From the NCBI GenBank assembly GCA_009929445.1, contig SAAL01000034.1, positions 1 through 33,636 on the forward strand: a DNA stretch of 33,636 bases, given 5' to 3'. Within the stretch, counting starts at the first letter, position 1. Each line of letters begins with the position of its first letter. This document shows positions 25,741-33,560 of this stretch, one piece after another. The translations under genes were made by a program, and so were the position numbers. This DNA comes from Bacteroidia bacterium. GTDB taxonomy: Bacteria > Bacteroidota > Bacteroidia > Bacteroidales > Paludibacteraceae. The notes under the pieces were generated by a model, which was given only the letters and a program-made list of their open reading frames with translations, did not search any database and was not told the origin of the DNA.

Positions 25741-25805
25741 TTCGTCTTATTTTGTAAGAGAATAATGAGACCGAGGAGAATAATGTGGTTGAAAGAGGTT
25801 GACAT
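25737..25805 (-). CDS. Leu operon leader peptide, Ile/Leu-rich
   Basis: This small reading frame has 22 codons from ATG (25805-25803) to TGA (25739-25737) and is too short for ordinary gene calling. It reads MSTSFNH, then IILLGLIILL at residues 8-17, then QNKTK. Nine of the ten core residues are Ile (4, all ATT) or Leu (5, four CTC and one TTA). It starts about 20 bases after the predicted transcription start, and its stop is 38 bases before the terminator stem. This is the classic form of a leader peptide whose slow translation, when charged tRNA-Ile or tRNA-Leu is scarce, prevents termination. There is no visible Shine-Dalgarno, which is usual in this phylum. Confidence 0.85.
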   Translation of the reverse strand: MSTSFNHIILLGLIILLQNKTK

Positions 25806-25831
25806 TGTTGTGCTTTTTTTATAAAACGATG

Positions 25832-25862
25832 CAAAGGTAAATCAAAATTTTCAAATATCAAA
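25832..25862 (-). promoter_or_regulatory. Leu operon promoter (TTTG-N19-TACCTTTG)
   Basis: On the minus strand TTTG (25862-25859) is followed after exactly 19 bases by TACCTTTG (25839-25832), a full match to the Bacteroidota -33/-7 consensus TTTG and TAnnTTTG. Transcription should begin near 25823-25827, giving a leader of about 285 bases before leuA. Confidence 0.8.
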
Positions 25863-26006
25863 CAAAAAAGCATAAAAAAAATTGAATTTGTAACATAAAA
25901 CCAATTTTCATTCTGATTTGTAATGAATTTATCGTTATTTTGTGAAAACAGTTTGAAGTTTCATAACCGGAACCTGACTTTTAATAGTGAATATTTTCAA
26001 TGAATT

Positions 26007-27215
26007 CTAAATATAATTCAGAATCAAAACATCGCCGGGTTCTACTTCAAAACGATTGAATCCGCCTGGCAAAGAGTTTGTTTTTCCATCTTTCATAACC
26101 TGTTTTACGGAGTCGGAATTAAATTCAATACGAACAACTGTTGACTCCAGCATACTCCGGTTTACGATTACCAGGTATTTTTTGTCTTTGTTTTGAAGAA
26201 AAGACACAACAGCTCCGGGATTGCCTGTTTTTATTCTCAGAAATGGTAAGGGTAGCTTTTTTAGCCGATTGGTGCCTTTGGGTATAAATGTTCCTGTGTG
26301 GTATACTGCAATAAGTTTTGCACCCAAAAACACGCCCGAAAGAGCATTGATTTCTGTATTCATCGTCCTGATTAGTTCGTACGTATTCGTGCGTTGCCCA
26401 TCGGCGTTGATGGGGCCATGATGAAAATCCCATTCCACGGGTGGGGGAGTCCAGTATGTAAAGTACTGGATACCCTGAGCTCCGTATGCCAGGTTGCTGA
26501 ATACCTGCAGCCGCAATTCAGCCAAACCGGGGATGGGGTATTTACCATGGGCAGTAGTCAGCGCAAATGCCCGGAAAGGTAAGTTAAACTGCCTGGAGGA
26601 ATTGGCAATAATTTCCAGATTTTGATACCACAGCGGGCGCAGTTTTTTACCCACGATTGGATAATTGTCGAAAGAAAGATACCGCACGGGAACTTCTTCC
26701 AGAAACCGGGTTACGTAGTCGCTGTATTCCGGCGTTCCCAGGCTGTTGGGTGACACAAAGTTCGGAAACAAATTGATATAGCAATAATGCGTACTGTCCA
26801 CGGCCTCAATTTTTCTTACCCACGCGCTCAGTTTCTGAAACAGGGAAACATCCGGTTCATCTCGTAAGTAATATCCTGCCAGAGCCGGATGATTCATAAA
26901 GCGTCTGACCGTTTTTTCTGTTTCAGTTTCCAACTCGGGGCAGGCAACAATGACTTTCACATTCGCCTTTTCGGCCATATCCAGGGCTTTCATAGCTGCA
27001 TCTGCAGAGCTGTAGAATGTTAAAGATTGATTAATTCCCGTTTCCGCCAGTTCGCCGAACCGATTGGAGTCAGTGTAAGCTTCGGGAATGCTAAACCAGG
27101 CTAACAGAGGCATCTTAGGTCTTGTCAGTGAATCTGCATCGCTTACGGCTGCACGACTCCGGCTATATATACAACAGCTTAAGATCAGTAAAAAATACAA
27201 AGCAGGTCTTTTCAT
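26007..27215 (-). CDS. Secreted TIM-barrel, glycoside-hydrolase-like protein
   Basis: The 402-residue protein has an N-terminal export signal. It may be a lipoprotein (MKRPALYFLLILSC, Cys14) or be cleaved after SRA near residue 22. The body reads like a (beta/alpha)8 glycosidase: PLLAWFSIPEA, a strand VKVIVACPE, GYYLRDEPD (114-122) at the place of a general acid on strand 4, and YLSFDNYPI (179-187) on a following strand. AYGAQGIQYFTYWTPP is late in the barrel, and a C-terminal beta domain ends the protein (KYLVIVNRSMLESTVVRIEF). This pattern is seen in GH42/GH-A-like and uncharacterised Bacteroidota enzymes. I do not recognise an exact family. It lies upstream of the leu operon in the same direction with no clear functional link. 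Confidence 0.65.
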   Translation of the reverse strand: MKRPALYFLLILSCCIYSRSRAAVSDADSLTRPKMPLLAWFSIPEAYTDSNRFGELAETGINQSLTFYSSADAAMKALDMAEKANVKVIVACPELETETEKTVRRFMNHPALAGYYLRDEPDVSLFQKLSAWVRKIEAVDSTHYCYINLFPNFVSPNSLGTPEYSDYVTRFLEEVPVRYLSFDNYPIVGKKLRPLWYQNLEIIANSSRQFNLPFRAFALTTAHGKYPIPGLAELRLQVFSNLAYGAQGIQYFTYWTPPPVEWDFHHGPINADGQRTNTYELIRTMNTEINALSGVFLGAKLIAVYHTGTFIPKGTNRLKKLPLPFLRIKTGNPGAVVSFLQNKDKKYLVIVNRSMLESTVVRIEFNSDSVKQVMKDGKTNSLPGGFNRFEVEPGDVLILNYI

Positions 27216-27545
27216 TGTGGGATTTTATTTAAATTTTCAGCCCTCAACCCTCTCCGGCAGAGGCGAATTTTAGCAGGCAATTCTATATTAATGTAATGGT
27301 GGAATTCAAAAAAGATTGATGAGAGCCTGTCTGAAAACATAGCCTGATTGTTCTGCTAATTTTAACAGACCTAACTTTTTTTTGAATAAATTTGTCTCAG
27401 TATTCATTTCTGGCAGAATGAAGAATGAACTAATTTTGTTTGTGATATTGCAAATTTAAGTATGACCGATAAAATTATTTCCGGAGTAAATGGTGAGAGA
27501 GGTCTATATTTCAGGTTTGATAATTAATGTCTGTTTCATTTTTTT
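27216..27545. other. Gene-free stretch between ndh and the TIM-barrel gene
   Basis: No convincing reading frame was seen. It holds a C/G palindrome near the downstream gene (CCCTCTCCGGCAGAGG, 27249-27264), a GAGAGCCTGTCTGAAAA segment at about 27330 that resembles some insertion-sequence ends, and a 34-base block at 27430-27463 shared with the end of the window. A TAAATTTG -7-like box (27451-27458, minus) inside that block could drive the TIM-barrel gene. Confidence 0.6.
27430..27463 (-). repeat. 34-base block shared (inverted) with 33580-33613
   Basis: The block matches the reverse complement of 33580-33613 at 32 of 34 positions. It includes TTTGTTTGTGATATT and CAAATTTAAGTAT. TTCTGGCAG about 25 bases before it also resembles TTCTGACAG at the same place in the other copy. 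Confidence 0.8.
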
Positions 27546-28814
27546 TCAACCTATATCTTCTTCTTCGGGATTGATGATCAATCTGAGCGAAGTGTCTTTG
27601 GTGAAATAGCTCCAGGCCCAGTTGATGAATATTATCAGTTTATTTCTTACGCTTAATATGAGCATCAGGTGAAGAAACATCCAGATGAGCCATGCAAAAA
27701 ATCCCTGAAATTTCCAGAAATTCAGATCCACTACGGCTTTGTGTTTACCGATAGTGGCCATGGAGCCTTTATTTTTGTATTCGTATTCGGCTGGTTTTTT
27801 GCCCTGCAGGGATTTCTTCATGTTTTCGGCCAGATTTTTGGCCTGGGTGATGGCCACATTGGCTACCTGCGGATGCCCGTTGGGATACAACTCAGTTGTC
27901 ATGGAGGCTACATCGCCTACAGCATACACATTTTTTGTGCCCTTCACAAGGTTAAATCTGTCAACTATATAGCGGTTTCTGACGATGTTTTCTTTCCCGG
28001 CTATACCTTCGATGATGTTTCCCGTAACGCCCGCCGACCAGATAAGATTGCGGCATGGAATGGTTTCGCCGGTATTTAATTTCGCTGTTTTACCATCGTA
28101 TGAATTGAGTATCACGCCCGTTTTGATCTCTACGCCTAAATCTTCGAGATATTTTCTCGACATTTTTTTCGATTCGTCGCTCATTACACCCAGCGTAAAT
28201 GGACTCCCTTCAAGAAGTATGATTTTGAGTCCCGAAAAATCGACATTCGGATAGTCTTTGGGCAGAATATCGTTTTTGAGTTCCGCAAATGCTCCGGCCA
28301 GTTCCACTCCGGTAGCTCCTGCTCCCACGATAACAATATTCATGAGTTCCTCCTGTTCTTCGAAACTCGCAGTGAGGTATGTTTCAAAATCAAGCAAAAT
28401 CCGGTTCCTGATTTCAATGGCTTCCTGCATGGTTTTCATGGCGAGTGAGTTTTTACGGATCTCTTCGTTGCCGAAAAAATTGGTAGTGCAGCCTGTGCTC
28501 ACTATTAAATGATCATAATGCACAATACCGTTGCTGGTCATCAACAGGTTATTTTTTACATCGGCACTTTTGACTTCTGCCATCCGAAATTCAAAATTCC
28601 TGTAATTCTGAAATACTTTTCGGAAAGGAAATGAAATGCTTGCCGGTTCGAGTCGGGCGCTGGCTACCTGATAAAATAGTGGCTGAAACGAGTGATAGTT
28701 TTGTTTATCAATCAGGGTGACACTTACCGGTTGGTTTTTCAGTTCTTTAACCAGTCGCATGCCGGCAAAGCCACCTCCTACAATGACTATTTTGTCTTTT
28801 GGTTTTATTTCCAT
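27546..28814 (-). CDS. ndh: Type II NADH:quinone oxidoreductase (NDH-2)
   Basis: The 422-residue flavoprotein transfers electrons from NADH to quinone without pumping ions and is attached to the inner face of the membrane. The FAD-binding motif IVGGGFAGMRL starts at residue 11. The NADH-binding motif IVGAGATGVELAG starts at 162. LIWSAGV and NVYAVGDVASM are the second FAD contact, and VANVAITQAKNLAENM contains the AQxA-like quinone-site block. The C-terminal part (FFAWLIWMFLHLMLILSVRNKLIIFINWAW) is hydrophobic, as in NDH-2 proteins that dip into the membrane. Length is typical. It is divergently arranged from the NAD(P)-binding protein gene across 199 bases in which no clear promoter was seen. 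Confidence 0.92.
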   Translation of the reverse strand: MEIKPKDKIVIVGGGFAGMRLVKELKNQPVSVTLIDKQNYHSFQPLFYQVASARLEPASISFPFRKVFQNYRNFEFRMAEVKSADVKNNLLMTSNGIVHYDHLIVSTGCTTNFFGNEEIRKNSLAMKTMQEAIEIRNRILLDFETYLTASFEEQEELMNIVIVGAGATGVELAGAFAELKNDILPKDYPNVDFSGLKIILLEGSPFTLGVMSDESKKMSRKYLEDLGVEIKTGVILNSYDGKTAKLNTGETIPCRNLIWSAGVTGNIIEGIAGKENIVRNRYIVDRFNLVKGTKNVYAVGDVASMTTELYPNGHPQVANVAITQAKNLAENMKKSLQGKKPAEYEYKNKGSMATIGKHKAVVDLNFWKFQGFFAWLIWMFLHLMLILSVRNKLIIFINWAWSYFTKDTSLRLIINPEEEDIG

Positions 28815-29013
28815 ACTTGATTCTTTTAATTGAAAAATTAAAACTAAAACAAATTTGCTGATGAAAAGTTATAGCATGGAGAAAAAAAAGTAATTTTGTG
28901 GAAACGGAAAATCTAATTTGAAAACCAGGGGAGAAAACCATTCTTAGAGTGCTCCCTGCAAAAAGTTTCAGAGCGTTTCTTTCCTGAATTATACATTTTA
29001 CAAAATAAAAAAC

Positions 29014-29646
29014 ATGAAAATAACAGTATTTGGAGCCAGTGGAAAAACAGGCCGGTTATTGATAGAGGAAGCATTAGCATCCGGACATGAAGTAGTTGCC
29101 TATGCCCGCACGAAAGAATCGATCAACACGGTTCATCCTAAATTAAAAGTAGTTGTAGGTCAGCTCAACAACAAGGAAAAACTTAAATCAGCAATTAGCG
29201 GGTCGGATGCCTGCATCTCTACTTTGGGCGGATCGTACATGACGAAACACTCTACCGAAATAATGGAAGGAATTGCCAATATTATCGCTATAATGGAAGA
29301 GTTGAACGTGAAGCGCTTCATTTATATGTCGAGTATCGGTGCCGGAAAAAGCCGGAATTTCATGCCTCAGCCAGTTCGGTTTTTTATTGCCGACCTGATG
29401 CTGCGTGTACCTTTGGCCGATCACACAGCCAACGAAAACCGTATCATGAACAGCAAACTCGAATGGACGATCATACGCCCCGGTGGATTATCCGACGGTG
29501 CAAAATCTGACACGTTGAAACACGGTTCCGAATTCACAAAACTAACCGGAAATCTGAGGATTTCACGTTCAGGAGTGGCAGCGTTTATTCTCTCTCAACT
29601 TACCGACACTAATTATTTGAATAAAAGCGTCTGGTTGTATGAATAA
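29014..29646 (+). CDS. NAD(P)H-binding protein, atypical short-chain dehydrogenase (NmrA-like)
   Basis: The 210-residue cytosolic protein starts MKITVFGASGKTGRLLIEEAL, a Rossmann fold with the GASGKTG dinucleotide loop of atypical SDRs. The rest fits the family: VVAYARTKES after strand 2, ISGSDACISTLGG, KRFIYMSSIGAGKSRNFMP and WTIIRPGGLSDG. The Tyr-x3-Lys catalytic pair of classical SDRs is absent, as is usual in the NmrA-like/BVR-B group. Possible roles are flavin or quinone reduction or redox sensing; the substrate is not indicated. The ferredoxin-nitroreductase gene begins 51 bases downstream, so the two redox proteins may be co-expressed. Confidence 0.85.
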   Translation: MKITVFGASGKTGRLLIEEALASGHEVVAYARTKESINTVHPKLKVVVGQLNNKEKLKSAISGSDACISTLGGSYMTKHSTEIMEGIANIIAIMEELNVKRFIYMSSIGAGKSRNFMPQPVRFFIADLMLRVPLADHTANENRIMNSKLEWTIIRPGGLSDGAKSDTLKHGSEFTKLTGNLRISRSGVAAFILSQLTDTNYLNKSVWLYE

Positions 29647-29697
29647 ATCACTTCAGCAACGAGGCAGCTAATATCAGGTTTTTTTTAAAAAAATAAA

Positions 29698-30618
29698 ATG
29701 GCAATTCCGACTACAAGAACAAAAGAAAATGCTACAATCAGCATTGACTCCGAAAAATGCACGGGTTGTGGTGAATGTGTTTCGGTATGTAAAGATTTCA
29801 ATTTTTACATCGAAAATAAAAAGGCAAAAATCTCCGGTTCACCGATATTCGGATGCATTGCCTGCGGACATTGCATGGCTGTATGTCCGGCAGGAGCCAT
29901 AGAAATTTCCGGCAGGGAATTATCCAAAGACGATTTGTTTGACTTGCCGCTCCGAAAGGATGCTGCTAACTACGAGCAGTTATATGCCTTGTTCTCCCGA
30001 CGAAGAAGCATTAGAGAATTTCAGGATAAAGATATTGAGCGAGAAATCATCCAAAAAATTCTCGATGCTGCCGTCACTTCGCCGATGGGACTACCCCCTT
30101 CGGATGTAAATGTGCTAATACTCGACAGCAGAGAAAAAACAAGGAGATTTGCAGTTGATTTTTGTGCATTTCTCGACAACATGAAATGGTTTGTTTCCGG
30201 TTGGTTTCTGGCGCTTATGCGGCCATTCTGGGGCAAAACGAACGACGAAATGTTCAAAGGTTTCGTAAAGCCTCTTTTCAATATTTATATCCGGAACATG
30301 CAGGCCGGAATCAACCTGGTGAACTACGATGCCCCTTTAGCCATGTATTTCTACGGTTCACCCTATACCGATCCGGCCGATCCGATAGTAGCTGCCACTA
30401 CAGCCATGTACGCCGCCGAATCTCTGGGATTGGGAACCTGCATGCTGGGTGCCATTCATCCGCTCATTCAAAGCGGCAGAAAAGCTAAAATCTTCAGGGA
30501 AAAGCACGGGATAAAATACACCAGCCGCGAAGGACTCTTTGTCATATTCGGGTATCCGGCTGTGAAATATCAAAAAGGAATCAAACGAACGTTTGCCTCT
30601 ACAGATGTGATGAATTAA
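29698..30618 (+). CDS. Nitroreductase with N-terminal 2[4Fe-4S] ferredoxin domain
   Basis: The 306-residue protein is a two-part redox enzyme. Residues 20-66 carry two 4Fe-4S sites, CTGCGECVSVC (C21, C24, C27, C31) and CIACGHCMAVCP (C53, C56, C59, C63). From about residue 95 an FMN-binding nitroreductase domain begins with FSRRRSIREFQD, continues VTSPMGLPPSDVNVLIL, and ends with ESLGLGTCMLGA and FVIFGYPAVKYQKG. Electrons presumably pass from a ferredoxin through the clusters to FMN and then to an unknown substrate. Such fusions are common in anaerobes and strict or facultative Bacteroidales. The neighbour upstream is an NAD(P)-binding protein. Confidence 0.92.
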   Translation: MAIPTTRTKENATISIDSEKCTGCGECVSVCKDFNFYIENKKAKISGSPIFGCIACGHCMAVCPAGAIEISGRELSKDDLFDLPLRKDAANYEQLYALFSRRRSIREFQDKDIEREIIQKILDAAVTSPMGLPPSDVNVLILDSREKTRRFAVDFCAFLDNMKWFVSGWFLALMRPFWGKTNDEMFKGFVKPLFNIYIRNMQAGINLVNYDAPLAMYFYGSPYTDPADPIVAATTAMYAAESLGLGTCMLGAIHPLIQSGRKAKIFREKHGIKYTSREGLFVIFGYPAVKYQKGIKRTFASTDVMN

Positions 30619-30737
30619 TTATTTACCTTTGAAAGGTTGAAATTCAAACACTTAAAAATACAGTGGAATTTACACTTTAAATTGTTATGTCAGGAAGAAA
30701 TGCTCATTTTCATCTCCAATAAAATTCCCTCAAAGGT

Positions 30738-31628
30738 ATGATACGAAAGAAAAAATTAGCTGTTACCGCAGTGCTGGTCTTGACCGGAATAATGGTATAT
30801 TTATTTCTTTTCGGCAAGTTGTTCGCGTATTCACCAGTAATCATCGGTTTTGAAAAACATGAACTGACACATTCAATCATTTATTTCCAAAAAGGAGTTA
30901 CGTTCGACGATTACCAAAAAATCGATACGCTGATTCCCCGGGTTGAAAAGTTCCATGAATTGGCGTTTCGGAGAAAGCCGGAAATATTACTGTTTTCCGA
31001 CAGCATCAGCTATTTAAGGCGTTCGCTTTCCAGAGCAAGATTCTGCGCATTTTACAATGGCCGGATATTTGCCTCTCCGTGGGCATTGAAGGAGGCTCAA
31101 AATGGGAAAATCTCGCTGGAAATTTATATTACCCATGAGTTGTCGCATTCATTGCTTCATCAACACTCCGGGCTGATAAATGCTGCCGGATATCCAAAAT
31201 GGCTAATGGAAGGCATTGCTGTTTATAGTGCCGATCAAATGGGTACTTCTGTTTATCCGGGCCGGGAGGAGACTTACCGGATGATGAAATCGAGAAATTT
31301 CATGCCGCCCACCGTATTTAAGACCAAAAATGAAGACAATATAAAACTGGACGTGGAGAACAGAATTTCGTTTATGTATTCTGAGTTCGCATGCATTGTA
31401 GATTACCTGGTTGAAAAGTACGGAAAGGAAAAACTCCTGGTTTACATGAAAAACCTGACTAAGGGCAACGATCACGATACTATTTTCCGGCAAATTTATG
31501 GAACGGACTTTGAACGGATGCTGGTTGATTTCAGACAATACGTTCTGTTGAATGCAGAATCTGAAACAACAGACATCAATAAACAACCGGCTCCAGCAAC
31601 GAATGAAAAAAATGCAGGTCCGATATAA
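30738..31628 (+). CDS. Membrane-anchored putative zinc metalloprotease (HELSH)
   Basis: The 296-residue protein has one N-terminal membrane segment (about residues 7-27) and a large outer domain. EIYITHELSHSLLHQHS holds an HExxH motif (H133, E134, H137). PKWLMEGIAVYSAD 21 residues later supplies a glutamate (E158) at the spacing expected for the third ligand of gluzincin-type proteases, similar to peptidase-MA-like proteins. The family is not recognised with certainty. The last 30 residues are Thr/Pro/Ala/Asn-rich and probably disordered. A palindromic TACCTTTGAAAGGT-like stretch lies about 110 bases upstream and contains a -7-like box (30624-30631). The rsgA gene starts 64 bases after the stop. 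Confidence 0.7.
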   Translation: MIRKKKLAVTAVLVLTGIMVYLFLFGKLFAYSPVIIGFEKHELTHSIIYFQKGVTFDDYQKIDTLIPRVEKFHELAFRRKPEILLFSDSISYLRRSLSRARFCAFYNGRIFASPWALKEAQNGKISLEIYITHELSHSLLHQHSGLINAAGYPKWLMEGIAVYSADQMGTSVYPGREETYRMMKSRNFMPPTVFKTKNEDNIKLDVENRISFMYSEFACIVDYLVEKYGKEKLLVYMKNLTKGNDHDTIFRQIYGTDFERMLVDFRQYVLLNAESETTDINKQPAPATNEKNAGPI

Positions 31629-31692
31629 GCATAAAAATTTGCCTGTGCTGAAATCTGAATTCCAATAAGACACGCCAACAAAGAAAACGGCA

Positions 31693-32760
31693 ATGAAATT
31701 AGAAGACCTGGGATACAATGACAAACTCGAAAAATTAAGGTCGGAGAATGATTTTCACGATTTTGAGATGGGTAGGGTAATTTCTGAACACAAGGAAAGA
31801 TACATTGTAAAAACCGTGAATGGAGAATCGGAAGCCGAAATTACCGGCAACCTTCGCTTTTCGGCAAAAAGCCGAGAAGATTTTCCGGCAGTGGGTGATT
31901 GGGTAGCACTGACCATGCATGATTCGGATTTTTCCATCATTCACGGCATTCTGCCGCGGTTCTCGGTCATTTCACGGCAGGCGGTGGGCAGGTTCGGAGA
32001 GATACAAATTATAGCAACGAATATCGATTACGCGTTGCTGCTGCAGGCAGCCGACAGGGATTTCAATATCAACAGGCTCGAAAGATACCTCACCGTTTGT
32101 CATACATCCGGAGTGAACCCCGTGATAGTGTTAAGCAAGATTGATTTAACAGACCGGCACCGAACGGCTGAATTAATGGAAAGTATCCGTGCACGGATTA
32201 AAAATGTTCCGGTAATAGCCATCAGCAACGAGTCGCGCGATGGATACGACCAGTTGGAGGCGATCATCGAAAAGGGCAAAACGTATTGCCTGCTTGGTTC
32301 ATCGGGCGTAGGTAAATCCACCCTGCTGAATAATCTGTCGGGCAAACCGCTTATGCAGACAGGCGCAATAAGCCAGAGCACGAACAAAGGCAGGCACGTT
32401 ACCAGTCACCGGGAATTGATAATCCTTGAGAACGGCGGAATTTTAATTGACAATCCGGGAATGAGGGAAGTCGGCATTACCGATTCGGCCGGCGGAATCG
32501 AAATCACTTTTGATTTGATTGCCCGATACGCTCAGCGTTGTAAGTTTAAAGATTGTACTCACACGTATGAGAAAGGCTGCTCTGTGGTGGAAGCCGTGGG
32601 AAAGGGAGAAATCGACGAAGCATCTTATGACAATTACCTGAAGATGGAAAAGGAGAGAGCATACTTCGAATCCACGGTAGCTGAAAGACGAAAGAAGGAC
32701 AAGGATTTCGGTAAAATGCTGAAAAATTATAAAAAAGACAGGCATAAAAACAAGGATTAA
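31693..32760 (+). CDS. rsgA: Ribosome small-subunit-dependent GTPase A
   Basis: The 355-residue cytosolic GTPase helps late 30S ribosome assembly. It has the circularly permuted GTPase order typical of RsgA/YjeQ: an N-terminal OB fold (about 25-95), then the G4 motif SKID (148-151), the P-loop GSSGVGKST (202-210) and G3 DNPG (253-256). A C-terminal zinc knuckle has C283, C288, H290 and C296. The last 25 residues are Lys-rich (KDKDFGKMLKNYKKDRHKNK), fitting rRNA contact. Length is normal for this family. It lies between the HELSH protein gene and the YdeI-like gene with gaps of 64 and 34 bases. Confidence 0.95.
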   Translation: MKLEDLGYNDKLEKLRSENDFHDFEMGRVISEHKERYIVKTVNGESEAEITGNLRFSAKSREDFPAVGDWVALTMHDSDFSIIHGILPRFSVISRQAVGRFGEIQIIATNIDYALLLQAADRDFNINRLERYLTVCHTSGVNPVIVLSKIDLTDRHRTAELMESIRARIKNVPVIAISNESRDGYDQLEAIIEKGKTYCLLGSSGVGKSTLLNNLSGKPLMQTGAISQSTNKGRHVTSHRELIILENGGILIDNPGMREVGITDSAGGIEITFDLIARYAQRCKFKDCTHTYEKGCSVVEAVGKGEIDEASYDNYLKMEKERAYFESTVAERRKKDKDFGKMLKNYKKDRHKNKD

Positions 32761-32794
32761 CCTGCGCGGAAACAATACAAATACTATCAGTGAA

Positions 32795-33388
32795 ATGAGT
32801 GAGAACAAGTCAGAAAAATCGATATCCAAAGAATCCGTAACTTTTTTCAAAACTCAGGATGATTTCAGAAAATGGCTTGAAATTAACCACGAAAAAGAAA
32901 CAGAACTTATCGTTGGTTTTTACAAGGTGAAAAGCGGAAAACCATCGATGAACTGGTCACAATCGGTTGACCAGGCGCTCTGTTTCGGCTGGATTGATGG
33001 AATCCGGAAATCCATGGATGAGGAAAGTTACTCCATTCGTTTTACACCCCGCAAAAATACCAGCAATTGGAGTGAAATCAACATAAAAAAAGTAGAGGAA
33101 CTCACCCGAGCAGGACTCATGAAACCGGCCGGAATGAAAGCATTCAGTTTTCGAAAGGAAAGTAAATCAGGGATTTACTCTTACGAAAATGAAGCGGAAT
33201 CTTTTGATTATCAGGATGAAAAACTGTTCAGGAAAAATGAAAAAGCGTGGGAGTTTTTTATGAAACAAACTCCTTCGTACAGAAAAGCGGTGGTGCGGTG
33301 GATAAACAGTGCTGTGCAGAAAATAACCAGGCAATCGCGGCTTGAAAAAACAATAAAGCAATGCGAAAAACAGAAGCGGATTACCTGA
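32795..33388 (+). CDS. YdeI/OmpD-associated family protein
   Basis: The 197-residue protein begins after a variable 15-residue head with TFFKTQDDFRKWLEINH and continues ELIVGFYKVKSGKPSMNWSQ, VDQALCFGWIDGIRKSMDEES and IRFTPRKNTSNWSEINIKKVEEL, the recognised order of the YdeI-like family. A later part (WEFFMKQTPSYRKAVVRWI) matches the C-terminal helical region, ending in a basic tail. Members have been linked to outer-membrane or antimicrobial-peptide tolerance in a few enterobacteria, but the biochemical role is unknown. No signal peptide is present. It is the last gene in the window. Confidence 0.88.
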   Translation: MSENKSEKSISKESVTFFKTQDDFRKWLEINHEKETELIVGFYKVKSGKPSMNWSQSVDQALCFGWIDGIRKSMDEESYSIRFTPRKNTSNWSEINIKKVEELTRAGLMKPAGMKAFSFRKESKSGIYSYENEAESFDYQDEKLFRKNEKAWEFFMKQTPSYRKAVVRWINSAVQKITRQSRLEKTIKQCEKQKRIT

Positions 33389-33560
33389 CGATGTAAAAAT
33401 TAACCGCCTGCAAAAACTTCATACTCACGGGAAAATAGATCAGCATTAAATCATCATATGGATGCCTGAAATGAAGAAAGACACACAAATGTTAGTAGGA
33501 TATATAACCGGACGATTGCTGGTCATCGGTATGTATGAGTTGAATTAGTTTCGATTTAAT

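Noticed and set aside
27329-27380. GAGAGCCTGTCTGAAAA as the end of an insertion sequence
   Set aside because: No matching second end, target duplication or transposase remnant could be seen, so it is mentioned only as a resemblance.
30858-30872. First HExxH-like match (HELTH, residues 41-45) in the 30738-31628 protein
   Set aside because: It precedes the predicted protease core and lacks a following glutamate ligand; the HELSH at 133-137 fits better.
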